64,000 nucleotides of DNA from Sphaerisporangium fuscum (GCF_018531465.1 NZ_JAHDTF010000010.1:204933-268932), one strand, 5' to 3'. Numbered from the stretch's first letter, positions 43,431 through 51,953 are shown. The notes: generated from the letters alone by a model not told the origin. Numbers and translations: made by a program.

Positions 43431-44039
43431 ATGAGGGCCAGCAGCAGTGAGGACACCGGCCTGCGCGCGCGCAAGAGGAAGCGCACCCAGGAAGCGATCA
43501 TCGATGTCGCTCTCCGCCTCTTCGAGGAGAAGGGGTACGAGGCCGTGTCCGTGGAGGAGATCGCGGCGGCGGCCGATGTCTCGCCGCGGACGTTCTATCG
43601 CTACTTCCCGGCCAAGGAGGACGTCCTTCTCGGCGGACAAGGTGTCGAGGAGGCGACCCGCGAGGCGCTGGCCGAGCGCCGGCCAGGAGAGACCGACGTC
43701 GACTTCGTGGCGCGCGCGATGCTCGCCGGCCTGAGCGCCGGAGATCCGGCGCGCACCCTGCGCGGATACCGCCTGGTCCAGACGGTGCCCGCTCTCCAGG
43801 CGCGGATGTTCCAGCTCGTCTGGCGCGGAGGCCAGGAACATTTCGTGACGGCCCTGCTCGCCGACGGCCCCAGGACCCACGACACCGAACTACGTGCCCA
43901 CGTGCTCACGCACGCCATCACGGACGCGATGCGCGTCGCGGTCACCTTCTGGCTGGAATCAGGCATGCGCGGCCCTCTCCTGAAGGAGTGCGAAAAAGCC
44001 CTGTCCTTCCTGCGGGAGGCGTTCGCCCGGCCCGCGTGA
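43431..44039 (+). CDS. TetR family transcriptional regulator
   Basis: A 202-residue regulator. RTQEAIIDVALRLFEEKGYE then VSVEEIAAAADVSPRTFYRYF and PAKEDVLL (about residues 16-65) is a textbook TetR HTH. The C-terminal domain (DPARTLRGYRLVQTVPALQA) resembles the MftR/AcrR-type dimerisation region. ATG 43431 is preceded by TACGCT (43419-43424) six bases away and no ribosome site, suggesting a leaderless message. It should control the divergent SnoaL-like gene. Confidence 0.9.
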   Translation: MRASSSEDTGLRARKRKRTQEAIIDVALRLFEEKGYEAVSVEEIAAAADVSPRTFYRYFPAKEDVLLGGQGVEEATREALAERRPGETDVDFVARAMLAGLSAGDPARTLRGYRLVQTVPALQARMFQLVWRGGQEHFVTALLADGPRTHDTELRAHVLTHAITDAMRVAVTFWLESGMRGPLLKECEKALSFLREAFARPA

Positions 44040-44184
44040 GGAGGCACGGGCTCCGCCGCGCCCGTTCGCTTCGCTGGTCGAGCATGGTGCCGAGATCGCT
44101 GTCGTGATCCTTAAGAGGGCGAAAAGTGTCCGCAATTCCTCCTAGCCTGGCCGACGGAGCACATGGATCGGAAGGAGCCGGCTG

Positions 44185-44391
44185 GTGTCGGCCATTGTTC
44201 TCATCGGCGGTTCGTCTCTCGGCGCGTGGGCGGGGGAGCGGGTCACGCCGCTGCCGGCCGCGTACGGCCACCGGGGGCATCCGCTTAGGGTCACCGGGTT
44301 CGTGGAGTACGGCAGGGGCGGACACCATGCCGCGCAGGAGGGGCCGCGACTCCTCGCCGGCATCCGCACGTGCTTCGCCGCCCGCCGATGA
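44185..44391 (+). pseudogene. Truncated alpha/beta hydrolase
   Basis: GTG 44185, with AAGGAG ahead of it, opens MSAIVLIGGSSLGAWAGERV followed by TPLPAAYGHRGHPLRVTGF, the first strand, oxyanion loop and second strand of a salicylate-esterase-like alpha/beta hydrolase. After about 38 residues the similarity stops and the frame ends at 44391 without a nucleophile elbow or histidine. A fragment of this size cannot fold as the enzyme. Confidence 0.6.
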
Positions 44392-44453
44392 CCTTGCCGG
44401 AAAGTACCGGTTACAGCCCCGTTGATCACCGCAGAACCTGGAGCTCCTTTCGC

Positions 44454-45005
44454 ATGTCTGCAGCCTTCGTCGTCTTCTACCGGAACATGAACCTGGGCCA
44501 TCGCAACAGCCCCAGCCGGTCCATACTGGAGGACGCGCTGCTCGAGGCGGGAGCGTCGTCGGCACGGTCGTTCCAGACGAACGGAACGGTCGTGATCGAG
44601 ACCGGCGACGCCGCGCCGGCCGAGGTGGTACGTCGCGCGGCGCCGCGACTGCTGACGGTCAGCGGCTACGCCGATGCCGCGTTCGTGCGTCCCCTTGACC
44701 GGCTCGCGGCGATCCTCGATCGCGATCCCTTCGCCGGCGCCGGCGACGAACGCACCTACCGCGAGACGTTCACCTTCTTCGACGGCGTCCAGGAGTTCGG
44801 GGCCCCGATCCCCTGGAGGAACGGCCGAGGCGATGTCGAGATCATCGAGATCGGCGACGGGGTGGCGTTGAGCGTCCTCAGAAGGATCGGAGCGCGGGCC
44901 GGCAGTCCCACCGCGGAGGTGGAGCTGAGACTCAAGGTGCCCGCCACAACGCGTACCGCAGGGACGATCACGCGCCTCGTCAAAGCGTTCACCGGTCGTC
45001 GGTGA
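44454..45005 (+). CDS. DUF1697-like protein
   Basis: A 183-residue protein resembling DUF1697. The opening AAFVVFYRNMNLGHRNSPSR corresponds to the F-L-R-G-I-N-V-G-G stretch of that family, and LEDALLEAGASSARSFQTNG to the helix and the Q-S-G-N-V segment that follows. The middle, ETFTFFDGVQEFGAPIPWRN, and the basic C-terminus KVPATTRTAGTITRLVKAF also match the family layout. The biochemical function is unknown. ATG 44454 has GGAG ten bases upstream; an open frame extends to 44370. Confidence 0.65.
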   Translation: MSAAFVVFYRNMNLGHRNSPSRSILEDALLEAGASSARSFQTNGTVVIETGDAAPAEVVRRAAPRLLTVSGYADAAFVRPLDRLAAILDRDPFAGAGDERTYRETFTFFDGVQEFGAPIPWRNGRGDVEIIEIGDGVALSVLRRIGARAGSPTAEVELRLKVPATTRTAGTITRLVKAFTGRR

Positions 45006-45113
45006 CGCATCGGCCACGCGGCGCTCGACGTGTTGCGCGCCGAACCTCGGACCGCCCCCCGGCCGGATCGCCGCCATCGGCACCGGCCATACCGGTTTTG
45101 TGGTGCTTCGCGC

Positions 45114-45815
45114 TTACCAACCGCGCGCGATCCAGTCGTCGAGGTGCGGGAGTTCGGTCGCGACGGTGGTGTCGGGGCCGTGCCCGGGATGGATGCGTGT
45201 CGCGCCGGGAAACCCGAGAAGCGTGCGTACGGACCGGATGACGACCGCGAAGTCCGACAGCGGCGGGCCGGTGAGTCCCGGCCCGCCGGGGAACAGGGTG
45301 TCCCCGGTGAGCAGGTGCGATTCCACGGCCAGTGTCAGCCCTCCCGGGGTGTGTCCAGGGGTGTGCAGGGCACGGACCGGCAGGGGGCCGATATGGAGAA
45401 TCTCGCCGTCCAGGATCGGTACGGACATGCCATCCCACAGCCGGGCATCACTGGGGAAAGCCAGCCGAGCGGGATCGCGCGCAGAGATGTCGGCCGTCGC
45501 GGTGCCCGCGTCCCAGTGGCCGGTGCGGCGAGCGGTCGCGATCTCGTGCGGCCATACGGGCTGGTCGGCGGGGTGCGCGAGAACCGGGACGCCCAGCGCC
45601 TCGACGACCTCGGGCACGGCCAGAACATGATCGAAGTGTGCGTGGGTGAGGAGCACGGCGACCACGTCCAGGTCGGCGACGGCGTCCAGGACGCGACCCG
45701 GCTCATCTCCTGGGTCCACGATCAGTGCCCGGCGGTCGCCGTGGGCGTGCAGGATCCAGCAGTTGGTCTCCAGCACGCCGACGACGACCCGCCGCAGCAC
45801 GGCCCTGACGGTCAC
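45114..45815 (-). CDS. MBL-fold metallo-hydrolase (glyoxalase II-like)
   Basis: A 233-residue metallo-beta-lactamase-fold protein. The metal site VVAVLLTHAHFDHVLAVPEV carries T-H-x-H-x-D-H at about residues 51-57; further ligands are in VRALHTPGHTPGGLTLAVES, HLLTGDTLFPGGPGLTGP (Asp) and RIHPGHGPDTTVATELPHL. It should hydrolyse a thioester such as an acyl-thiol conjugate, as glyoxalase II does. GTG 45815 overlaps the stop of the DsbA-like gene as GTGA, so it is the last gene of a coupled four-gene operon. Confidence 0.9.
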   Translation of the reverse strand: MTVRAVLRRVVVGVLETNCWILHAHGDRRALIVDPGDEPGRVLDAVADLDVVAVLLTHAHFDHVLAVPEVVEALGVPVLAHPADQPVWPHEIATARRTGHWDAGTATADISARDPARLAFPSDARLWDGMSVPILDGEILHIGPLPVRALHTPGHTPGGLTLAVESHLLTGDTLFPGGPGLTGPPLSDFAVVIRSVRTLLGFPGATRIHPGHGPDTTVATELPHLDDWIARGW

Positions 45816-46516
45816 GACTGAGCGGCTCGTTTGAGCAGGTCGTCGTACACGTGGGGGTCGTGGGAGTCGACGACGGGGAAGCCTGCGGCCCACGGCCCCT
45901 CCCAGTGCACCTGGATGCCAGGGTTGTTGACGGTGGTTCCGTCGTGGAGGCGGAAGGTCGGGCTGCCTGGAATGGCGTCGGTCTGGGAGATGGCGAAGTC
46001 GCGCATGACGTCGGCCCGGTGCCGGCCGCTGTCCAGCGCGGTGGCCAGCTCGGTCACGTCGACGACGCGGTCCGCCAGTTCGCCCGCGATCTCCAGGATT
46101 ACTTGCCGGTGGCTGATCGACCGGGAGTGGGTCCAGAACGCGCGGCGCAACGCGAGGTCGAGTTCCTCTCCGGCCTCCAGGCTCTGCGCGTTCGCGGCGT
46201 GCACGGCCTCGGCGGCGAGCAGCACGGTGTGGGGGTAGAGGTCGTCGGCGGCGGTCCAGACCCGGAACTCCGCCTCGGGTTCGATCTGCCCCAGTCCGAC
46301 GGCCTCGGTGTCGGTGCCACGGCGGGGGTGCGGGCCGTTGAACAGCTCCAAGGGAAACGTCCGGTGCTCGAGCCGGGCGACTCCGTCCAGCCCGAGCCGC
46401 CGGCGCGCCCGGCGCAGCCGTAGCAGGCCGACGTAGGCGAACGGGCACAGCAGGTCCGACCAGACCTGCACCGTGCCGGCCGCGACGGGTGGCGTCGCGG
46501 AAGCATCTGTTGTCAT
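45812..46516 (-). CDS. DsbA-family FrnE-like thiol oxidoreductase
   Basis: A 234-residue thioredoxin-fold protein of the FrnE/2-hydroxychromene isomerase type. VQVWSDLLCPFAYVGLLRLR holds the active-site position, C-P-F-A, with only one cysteine, so it may act as a glutathione/mycothiol transferase or isomerase rather than a disulfide oxidase. AIPGSPTFRLHDGTTVNNPG contains the conserved cis-proline loop. No signal peptide is present, so it is cytoplasmic. ATG 46516 overlaps the upstream stop as ATGA and has AGGAG upstream. Confidence 0.88.
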   Translation of the reverse strand: MTTDASATPPVAAGTVQVWSDLLCPFAYVGLLRLRRARRRLGLDGVARLEHRTFPLELFNGPHPRRGTDTEAVGLGQIEPEAEFRVWTAADDLYPHTVLLAAEAVHAANAQSLEAGEELDLALRRAFWTHSRSISHRQVILEIAGELADRVVDVTELATALDSGRHRADVMRDFAISQTDAIPGSPTFRLHDGTTVNNPGIQVHWEGPWAAGFPVVDSHDPHVYDDLLKRAAQS

Positions 46517-46998
46517 CCGTGCTCCTGATGTTCTGTACCAGAGGGATTGGTGGTGAATCGGGTAGGCCACAGCAGCACGGCCGTACGGCGCTCCTCAGCC
46601 ATCACGCGGTCGTATTCGGCCAGGTCAGAGTGGTTCCCACCGGCCGCGTGGTAGATGTCGCGCAGCAGCCCCGGCAGCCGGTCGGGGCCGACTGCCGGTA
46701 GCGGATCGTCGGGACCGGCGAGCTCGGCGGTTCCCCGGACGGCGACCCACTCCCATCCGGCCCGGAAGACGAGCGTGGCGTGCGGGTCCCGGCGCAGGTT
46801 CGTCAGCTTCGCGGTGCCCCCGCGTGCCACGAAGGCTACCGTGGCGGTCCCGGTCACCGGATGCGGCAGGACCCCGGCGTTGACGACGCTGACCGACGGC
46901 TGCCCGTCCGACCGCAGCGTCACGAGCACCGCGAGCCACCGCTCCGCCGCGCCGTACTCCCGGACGAGCCGCAGCCCCTCCTCCTCGGAAAGGGCCAT
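46513..46998 (-). CDS. Pyridoxamine-phosphate-oxidase-like (PPOX) flavin/F420 protein
   Basis: A 161-residue split-barrel protein. WLAVLVTLRSDGQPSVSVVN and VAFVARGGTAKLTNLRRDPH are the two conserved strands/loops that bind FMN or F420, and RAGWEWVAVRGTAELAGPDD follows as usual. It should be a small redox enzyme acting on a heteroaromatic or quinone-like substrate. Its ATG overlaps the azoreductase stop as TGATG, and its TGA overlaps the FrnE-like ATG. Confidence 0.9.
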   Translation of the reverse strand: MALSEEEGLRLVREYGAAERWLAVLVTLRSDGQPSVSVVNAGVLPHPVTGTATVAFVARGGTAKLTNLRRDPHATLVFRAGWEWVAVRGTAELAGPDDPLPAVGPDRLPGLLRDIYHAAGGNHSDLAEYDRVMAEERRTAVLLWPTRFTTNPSGTEHQEHG

Positions 46999-47624
46999 CA
47001 GAAGACTTTCGCGATGTCCCGGGCCCGCGCGTCTGCCTCACGCCGCGCTTCGTCCCAGTCGCCGGTGAGGGTGGGATGGAACCGTATCTCCTGGATATCG
47101 GTCAGCCCGGTCCAGCGAAGCCAGTCGTCGAAGAACGTCGACTGGAAATCGCTGCCGAACTCCGGGCCGAGAGGCGGTCCCCATACCGCGCTGGTGTAGA
47201 CGACGGCGACCCGCTTGCCGCGCCCCGCCAGCTGATGGCCGTACCCGGTCACCGGGTCGACGGTGAAGATCCAGCCGGGCTGGCTGACGATGTCGATGAA
47301 CTGCTTGAGCACGTACGGCACCGACGCGTTCCACATCGGGACGCTGAAGAGCAGCCGGTCGGCGGAGTCGAACCTCTCGAACGTCCTGCGTGCCGCCTCC
47401 CACGCCTCGGCCTCGGCGCCCTGCGGCTCGTTCCCACCGAACACCGTCATCTTCGCCCTGGCCCCGACGGCGAAGTCCGGCAGCGACCCGTCCCACAGAT
47501 CCCAGTGCTCGACCTCGTCACCGGGGTGGGCCTCCTGGTATGCCTCCGTGAACACCCGCGCGATCCGCAACGACTCCGACGCCTCACCACGGGGCGAGGC
47601 GGAGATGTGCAGCAGTTTGCCCAT
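46998..47624 (-). CDS. FMN-dependent NADH:quinone/azo reductase
   Basis: A 208-residue flavodoxin-like azoreductase. MGKLLHISASPRGEASESLR is the phosphate-binding loop, LLFSVPMWNASVPYVLKQFI and DIVSQPGWIFTVDP form the flavin-ring region, and GRGKRVAVVYTSAVWG closes the fold. It reduces quinones or azo compounds with NADH. ATG 47624 is used because conserved sequence starts there; GAGGAG lies ten bases upstream. It is the first gene of the coupled operon that runs azoreductase, PPOX, FrnE-like, MBL, and it is preceded by two palindromic operators. Confidence 0.92.
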   Translation of the reverse strand: MGKLLHISASPRGEASESLRIARVFTEAYQEAHPGDEVEHWDLWDGSLPDFAVGARAKMTVFGGNEPQGAEAEAWEAARRTFERFDSADRLLFSVPMWNASVPYVLKQFIDIVSQPGWIFTVDPVTGYGHQLAGRGKRVAVVYTSAVWGPPLGPEFGSDFQSTFFDDWLRWTGLTDIQEIRFHPTLTGDWDEARREADARARDIAKVF

Positions 47625-47647
47625 CGTGTGCCGACTCCTCAATTTAT

Positions 47648-47699
47648 CGGACTATGGTCCGCTTACTTGGCTGGACGACACGATACGGACTCTGGTCCG
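47648..47699. promoter_or_regulatory. Two CGGAC-N4-GTCCG operators of the redox operon
   Basis: CGGACTATGGTCCG at 47648-47661 and CGGACTCTGGTCCG at 47686-47699 are perfect 5-base-arm palindromes 38 bases apart, the first 24 bases from the azoreductase start. They look like TetR-type operators. No TetR or other intact regulator is next to the operon, so the protein that binds must be encoded elsewhere. Confidence 0.7.
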
Positions 47700-47879
47700 G
47701 TTCGGTCAAGCGCGTGGCCCAGGACGGCGCGCCCGCGCACCTCCGCACCCGCGACCGTGCTGCCCTGAAGAACGAGCAGTCTTCGCCGTGGAAGGAAGCC
47801 CGTCCCAGGTCGCACTGCGGCGAATCATCGCGAGACTGAACCCCGGCGACACCCGCGCCACCGCCGAGCCCTGCCGCTC

Positions 47880-48140
47880 CGGCGGCGCGACATCGGCCAG
47901 CATCCGGGTCACGTTGGGATGGGTTGCGGGTGTGTCAGGGCTCTCGGGCGCCAGGTGTCCGGCGAGCAGCGCGTGGTCCAGTTGGTTCCATGCGAGGACG
48001 TCGTTGCGCCGGTCCAGGACGAGGGCCGGTACGTCACTCATGGCCGCCAGCAGCCGCCGGGCCGAGGCGCTGGCGTGCGTCACTCGGGGCGGTGCGGGGC
48101 GGGACGACGCTGCAGCGGGGCGGGCGAGGTCTTTCCGGGG
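47880..48140 (-). pseudogene. Headless MmyB-type XRE regulator fragment
   Basis: The minus strand reads SSRPAPPRV then ASARRLLAAMSDVPALVLD and RRNDVLAWNQLDHALLAGHL, the linker and first part of the MmyB ligand-binding domain seen intact at 62754. The helix-turn-helix that should precede it is missing, cut at the 3' end of the LysR gene, and after N-V-T-R-M-L the similarity ends. It is a decayed regulator, possibly once the control gene of this area. The 180 bases between the fragment and the operator pair hold nothing I can assign. Confidence 0.65.
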
Positions 48141-48159
48141 CCGATTCTCACGGGAGAAA

Positions 48160-49059
48160 TCACACCAGGACCGCTCTCCGGGCCGCGTGCCCGACGGCCG
48201 TCTCGTTGAACGCCCGGATCGCCGCTGTCTCGACTGCCTTCACCCAAGCCAGGCCGAGGACCGAGGGAGGCAGTCCCACGACGGGGACGAAACTGATGTC
48301 CGGCCGCCTGTGGTGAGCCGCCGTGGGGGTGCAGAACAACATGCCGCCCCGATTGAGCGCCACCTGACTCAGACCCTCCTGGCTGGTGGCCACCGTACCG
48401 GCCCGGGGAATGGGACGGCCGGAAGGAGTGACGGACGGTGCCACCTGCTCGCGCCACGTACGCGTAGCCGAGCCGTGCAGGCCGATCAGGGATACGTCGG
48501 CCAGTTCCTCCGCGGCGATGCTCACATGGGTGGCCAGCGGGTGACGCGAGGAGACACCGAGGTGGTACGGGACCCGGTTCAGCCCTTCACTCGTCGCCAG
48601 GTCGGGCTCGTCCACGGGGAGCAGCGTGAACGTGATGTCCACCTGCCCGGCCCGCAACTTTCCGAAGGGGTCGGAGAGCGGGATCTCCACAAGCTCCGCC
48701 TCGCACCCCGGGTACCGGCGCTCAAAAGCGCGCACGCTGTCGGTGACGATCTCCGTCGGCGTGTCCAGGAAGCCGATCCTGATCACGCCTGTCACCTCGC
48801 GGGCGGCCGCCTTGGCCCGGCTGACCGCGTTCACCAGACCGTCGTAGGAGGGGCGCAGGTCGGCGAGGAAACGTTCGCCCAACGGTGTGAGGCGCACGTG
48901 CCTGCTGGTCCGGTGGAAGAGCCGGCCGCCGACCCTGGACTCCAGCGAGCGCATGAGCTGGCTCACCCGGCCAGGTGACAGGTAGAGGCGCTCGGCCGTA
49001 CGTGCGAAGTGCAACTCCTCGCTGAGCACGACGAAGCACTCCAGCTCCCTGAACTCCAT
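48160..49059 (-). CDS. LysR family transcriptional regulator
   Basis: A 299-residue LysR-type regulator. MEFRELECFVVLSEELHFAR then TAERLYLSPGRVSQLMRSLE is the N-terminal winged HTH; the effector domain starts VTGVIRIGFLDTPTEIVTDS at about residue 92. ATG 49059 is preferred over 49071 because GGAGG lies five bases upstream. It is divergent from the MFS exporter at 49152 and probably activates or represses it through the site at 49080-49094. Confidence 0.92.
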   Translation of the reverse strand: MEFRELECFVVLSEELHFARTAERLYLSPGRVSQLMRSLESRVGGRLFHRTSRHVRLTPLGERFLADLRPSYDGLVNAVSRAKAAAREVTGVIRIGFLDTPTEIVTDSVRAFERRYPGCEAELVEIPLSDPFGKLRAGQVDITFTLLPVDEPDLATSEGLNRVPYHLGVSSRHPLATHVSIAAEELADVSLIGLHGSATRTWREQVAPSVTPSGRPIPRAGTVATSQEGLSQVALNRGGMLFCTPTAAHHRRPDISFVPVVGLPPSVLGLAWVKAVETAAIRAFNETAVGHAARRAVLV

Positions 49060-49079
49060 CGTCGCCTCCATCTGATCGC

Positions 49080-49094
49080 TTTAGCTCACCTAAA
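49080..49094. promoter_or_regulatory. LysR-type binding site
   Basis: TTTAG-N5-CTAAA is a 15-base interrupted palindrome fitting the T-N11-A rule for LysR sites. It sits 21 bases from the LysR start and 58 bases from the MFS start, in the gap between the divergent genes. Confidence 0.6.
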
Positions 49095-49151
49095 CCAAGC
49101 CTTCGAGCTTCGCCATTGTTCCCGCTGGTGGTCGGCAGAAAGCTGGCCGGC

Positions 49152-50366
49152 ATGACCATGACTGACGTTTCCACCGTCGACCGGCCGCGCTGGCTCGCCG
49201 TGTCCTCGGTCTCGGTGGGCACCTTCACCATCGTGACCAGCGAGATGCTGCCTGTCGGCCTGCTGACTTCGATCGCCGCCACCCTGGGCGTCTCCGACGG
49301 GACGGCCGGGCTGATGATGTCGGCGCCCGGATTGGTCGCCGCCGTCTCCGCGCCCGTGCTGGCGATCACCACCCGGCGGCTCGACCGGCGTGTCACACTG
49401 CTGGTGCTGATGACGCTGCTTGCGGTGGCCAACCTGCTGGGTGGCTTCGCGCCGAACTACTCCGTCATGCTGGCCGCCCGGGTGCTGACCGGGGTGAGTA
49501 TCGGCGGGTTCTGGGCCTTCGCGGCCGGACTCGGCCTACGGCTGGTGCCCGAAAGGTCCGTGGGGCGGGCCACGTCGATCATCATGGCCGGGGTGTCGGT
49601 GGCCTCGGTACTGGGGGTGCCCCTGGCGGCGTTCGTCGCGTCGTTCGCGGGGTGGCGGACCGCGTTCATTTCCATGGGGATGCTGGCCCTGGCCCTGGTC
49701 GCGCTACTGGCCACCACTCTGCCATCTCTGCCTGGTGAGTCCCGAGCCCGCGCGTCCGAGCCGTCGCCCCACGAGACCCCCGCCCGCACGTCGGAAGGGA
49801 GGCTCGCCTGGCTCTCCGGTCCGCTCAAGGTCGTCCTCGTCGTGACGGTCTTGATCGTGTCGGGCCACTTCGCGGCCTACACCTACGTCCGGCCGTTTCT
49901 GGAGCAGGTCTCGCATGCCGGTCCCGCCTTCGTCAGCGCCGCGCTGCTCCTGTACGGGGCCGCGGGTGTGGCCGGCAACTTCGTGGCAGGCGTACGGGCG
50001 GCCAGGAACCCCAAGCCGGTCCTGGTGATACTGGCTCTGCTGGTGGCACTTTCCGCGGCGGCGCTGCCCCTGGTCGGTCTGCCCCTGATCGTGCTCGTGC
50101 TGTGGGGCCTGGGCTACGGCGGCGTGTCGGTGACGTTGCAACTATGGATCATGCGGTCGGGTGGCGGGGAGATGGGCACGGCGCTCTTCATCGGTGCCTT
50201 CAACGTCTCCATCGCGCTTGGCTCGTTCGCCGGCGGCCGGGTCGTGGACGGGGTGTCGCTCTCCGCGGTGATGTGGGTAGGGGCAGCACTCGCTGCGGCA
50301 AGCGCGGCCATCGTGGGCATGTCGGGCAGGAGCCGAACGACCGGTTCATCGAAGGGCCGCGCCTGA
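49152..50366 (+). CDS. MFS drug/sugar exporter (Cmx/AraJ-like, 12 TM)
   Basis: A 404-residue transporter of the PbuE/Cml/AraJ type. Helix 1 contains VGTFTIVTSEMLPVGLLTSI, motif A-like TTRRLDRRVTLLVLMTLLAV follows, and motif C-like GVSIGGFWAFAAGLGLRLVP is clear. The second half begins after the loop RASEPSPHETPARTSEGRLA. ATG 49152 is chosen over an upstream TTG at 49116. The divergent LysR gene and the downstream GNAT gene suggest a resistance unit, but the substrate is unknown. Confidence 0.88.
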   Translation: MTMTDVSTVDRPRWLAVSSVSVGTFTIVTSEMLPVGLLTSIAATLGVSDGTAGLMMSAPGLVAAVSAPVLAITTRRLDRRVTLLVLMTLLAVANLLGGFAPNYSVMLAARVLTGVSIGGFWAFAAGLGLRLVPERSVGRATSIIMAGVSVASVLGVPLAAFVASFAGWRTAFISMGMLALALVALLATTLPSLPGESRARASEPSPHETPARTSEGRLAWLSGPLKVVLVVTVLIVSGHFAAYTYVRPFLEQVSHAGPAFVSAALLLYGAAGVAGNFVAGVRAARNPKPVLVILALLVALSAAALPLVGLPLIVLVLWGLGYGGVSVTLQLWIMRSGGGEMGTALFIGAFNVSIALGSFAGGRVVDGVSLSAVMWVGAALAAASAAIVGMSGRSRTTGSSKGRA

Positions 50367-50504
50367 TCCGGCTCCTGACGGCTTTCACGCCCTGCTCGGC
50401 CGCAGGCGAGCGGGCCTCGGCGGTGCCCGGGGACGATGTACTGGGCTGCGCGGGGGAAGATGGGGCCTCGCCCCGTGCGTCGAGAAGAAAGAGAAGAAGT
50501 CGCG

Positions 50505-51029
50505 ATGAGTAAAGCCGGCTCCACCCATGGTGACATCACGCTCCGCAAGGGAGGGGCTGAGCTCATCGATCGGCTGGAGCCACTGTGGCTGGCGCTTCAC
50601 GAGCACCACCAGTCCGTGCAACCAGGATTCGCGTACCTCGCGGGCGAGCGTTCCTGGGAGCTGCGCCGTTCCTGTTATCGGCGTTGGATCCTGGAGGAGG
50701 GCTCGTTCATCCTGCTTGCCGAACGTGGCAGCCGGGCGGTCGGTTACGCCTTCGTAGAGATCCAGTCCGGGCCCGACGATACCTGGGTGACGGGGAGCCG
50801 TGTCGCGGAGCTTCAGACGCTCTCCGTCGCTCCGGCCGACCGAGGCAACGGCATCGGCACGCTGCTGTTGGACGAAGTGGACGACGAGCTGAAGAGGCTC
50901 GGCATCGGCGATCTGCTCATCGGGACTCTGGCGGCCAACTCCGGCGCCCAGCGCCTCTACGAGCGCCGGGGGCTGCGCCCGGTCCTCGTGCACTATGCCC
51001 GCTTCTCCGCCGATCCGGAGAAGCACTAG
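50505..51029 (+). CDS. GNAT family N-acetyltransferase
   Basis: A 174-residue acetyltransferase. AELQTLSVAPADRGNGIGTLL is motif A with the acetyl-CoA-binding Q/R-x-x-G-x-G/A (R-G-N-G-I-G at about residues 110-115), and GTLAANSGAQRLYERRGLRP is motif B. ATG 50505 is preceded by a purine-rich GAAGAAAGAGAAGAAG. It follows the MFS gene by 138 bases on the same strand and may be co-transcribed; the substrate is unknown. Confidence 0.9.
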   Translation: MSKAGSTHGDITLRKGGAELIDRLEPLWLALHEHHQSVQPGFAYLAGERSWELRRSCYRRWILEEGSFILLAERGSRAVGYAFVEIQSGPDDTWVTGSRVAELQTLSVAPADRGNGIGTLLLDEVDDELKRLGIGDLLIGTLAANSGAQRLYERRGLRPVLVHYARFSADPEKH

Positions 51030-51302
51030 GCTGTCCGGAAAGTTTCGCCTGTCACGCGCCGGCCCGTAGCCCTTGGGGCACGGGAGGTGTTGTCGGGATC
51101 GTCCGAGTACGCCCGGTACGAGGGCCGGCCTCCACCTGACGATCGCATGCACCGGACGCGCGTGAGCTCCTGACCATGGTCCGCGAAGGCCGGCGGCGGC
51201 ACCGCCGGGTGCCGCCGCGGCGACCGCCGTCACGACCGGCCCCGCACGACCTGACCGGCGGGCTCACTTCACGAGACCCTGGGCGACCGGTCCCGGTGGG
51301 GG
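51030..51302. other. 273-base gap, nothing assigned
   Basis: This convergent gap between the GNAT and DUF1992 genes has only short frames that read as chance extensions. CTGTCCGGAAAG at 51030-51043 resembles the end of some insertion sequences, but no partner end is present. Confidence 0.3.
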
Positions 51303-51782
51303 TCAGGACCTCTTCGAGAGCCTGCCGAAGAGGGAGCGCCGGGCGCGCGGTTGCGGGGCGGGGGTGGAGGGCGGGGTCCTGGCCGGCTGCCGGGCTCGCC
51401 AGTCGCGTACGACCTCTTCGACGTCGTACGGCATGAGGGTGAGGGGAGGACCCGACAGCGGCTTCCGCATGCCTTCGACGATCTTCTCGTTGATCTCGCC
51501 GACGATCCTGCGCGCCTCGGCCTCCGTCCGGGCGCCCAACGCGGCGGCGAGGGCCTCCTCGGCCTCCTTGCGGAGGGCCAGCGTGCCGGGAAGCGGGAAG
51601 GACAGCCCCTCCGAGCGCAGCTTCTGCTTGATCCACCACATCTCTTCGTACGGCTTGCCCTGGTCGGGCAGGGGTTTGCCCGCGCCGGGCAGATCGTCGA
51701 ACGCGCCGCGCTCGGTGGCCTCCCGGATCTGCTTGTCGATCCACGACTCGAAGCTGACGCCCGGTGGTTTCCGCTCTGTCAC
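51303..51782 (-). CDS. DUF1992 (DnaJ-subfamily C28 conserved domain) protein
   Basis: A 159-residue protein. The family core is VSFESWIDKQIREATERGAF followed by DDLPGAGKPLPDQGKPYEEM (about residues 10-48), the highly conserved D-L-P-G-x-G-K-P motif, and WWIKQKLRSEGLSFPLPGTL. A basic, Pro-rich tail (RARRSLFGRLSKRS) ends it. The function is unknown in bacteria. GTG 51782 is chosen because GGAGG lies seven bases upstream; the frame is open to 52241. Confidence 0.88.
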   Translation of the reverse strand: MTERKPPGVSFESWIDKQIREATERGAFDDLPGAGKPLPDQGKPYEEMWWIKQKLRSEGLSFPLPGTLALRKEAEEALAAALGARTEAEARRIVGEINEKIVEGMRKPLSGPPLTLMPYDVEEVVRDWRARQPARTPPSTPAPQPRARRSLFGRLSKRS

Positions 51783-51953
51783 AGTTCCGCCTCCAGATCG
51801 CATGTCGGTCGGTACCTGCCAGCGAGCATAACCAGCGGTCACGGCGGGCCCGCGACCGCCTCGGCCCGCGCGGGACGAAGGGGATTCGCCGACCGGTGCG
51901 GCAGCGGTCCTGATCCCCTGACCGCGGGCCGGTCTTCTGTCAGGAGCGCCGAT

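Noticed and set aside
45114..50366. A genomic or integrative island with attachment sites
   Set aside because: Despite fossils and regulators, I found no integrase, tRNA target or flanking direct repeat.
51030..51043. Insertion-sequence end (CTGTCCGGAAAG)
   Set aside because: No matching inverted end, transposase or target duplication lies nearby.
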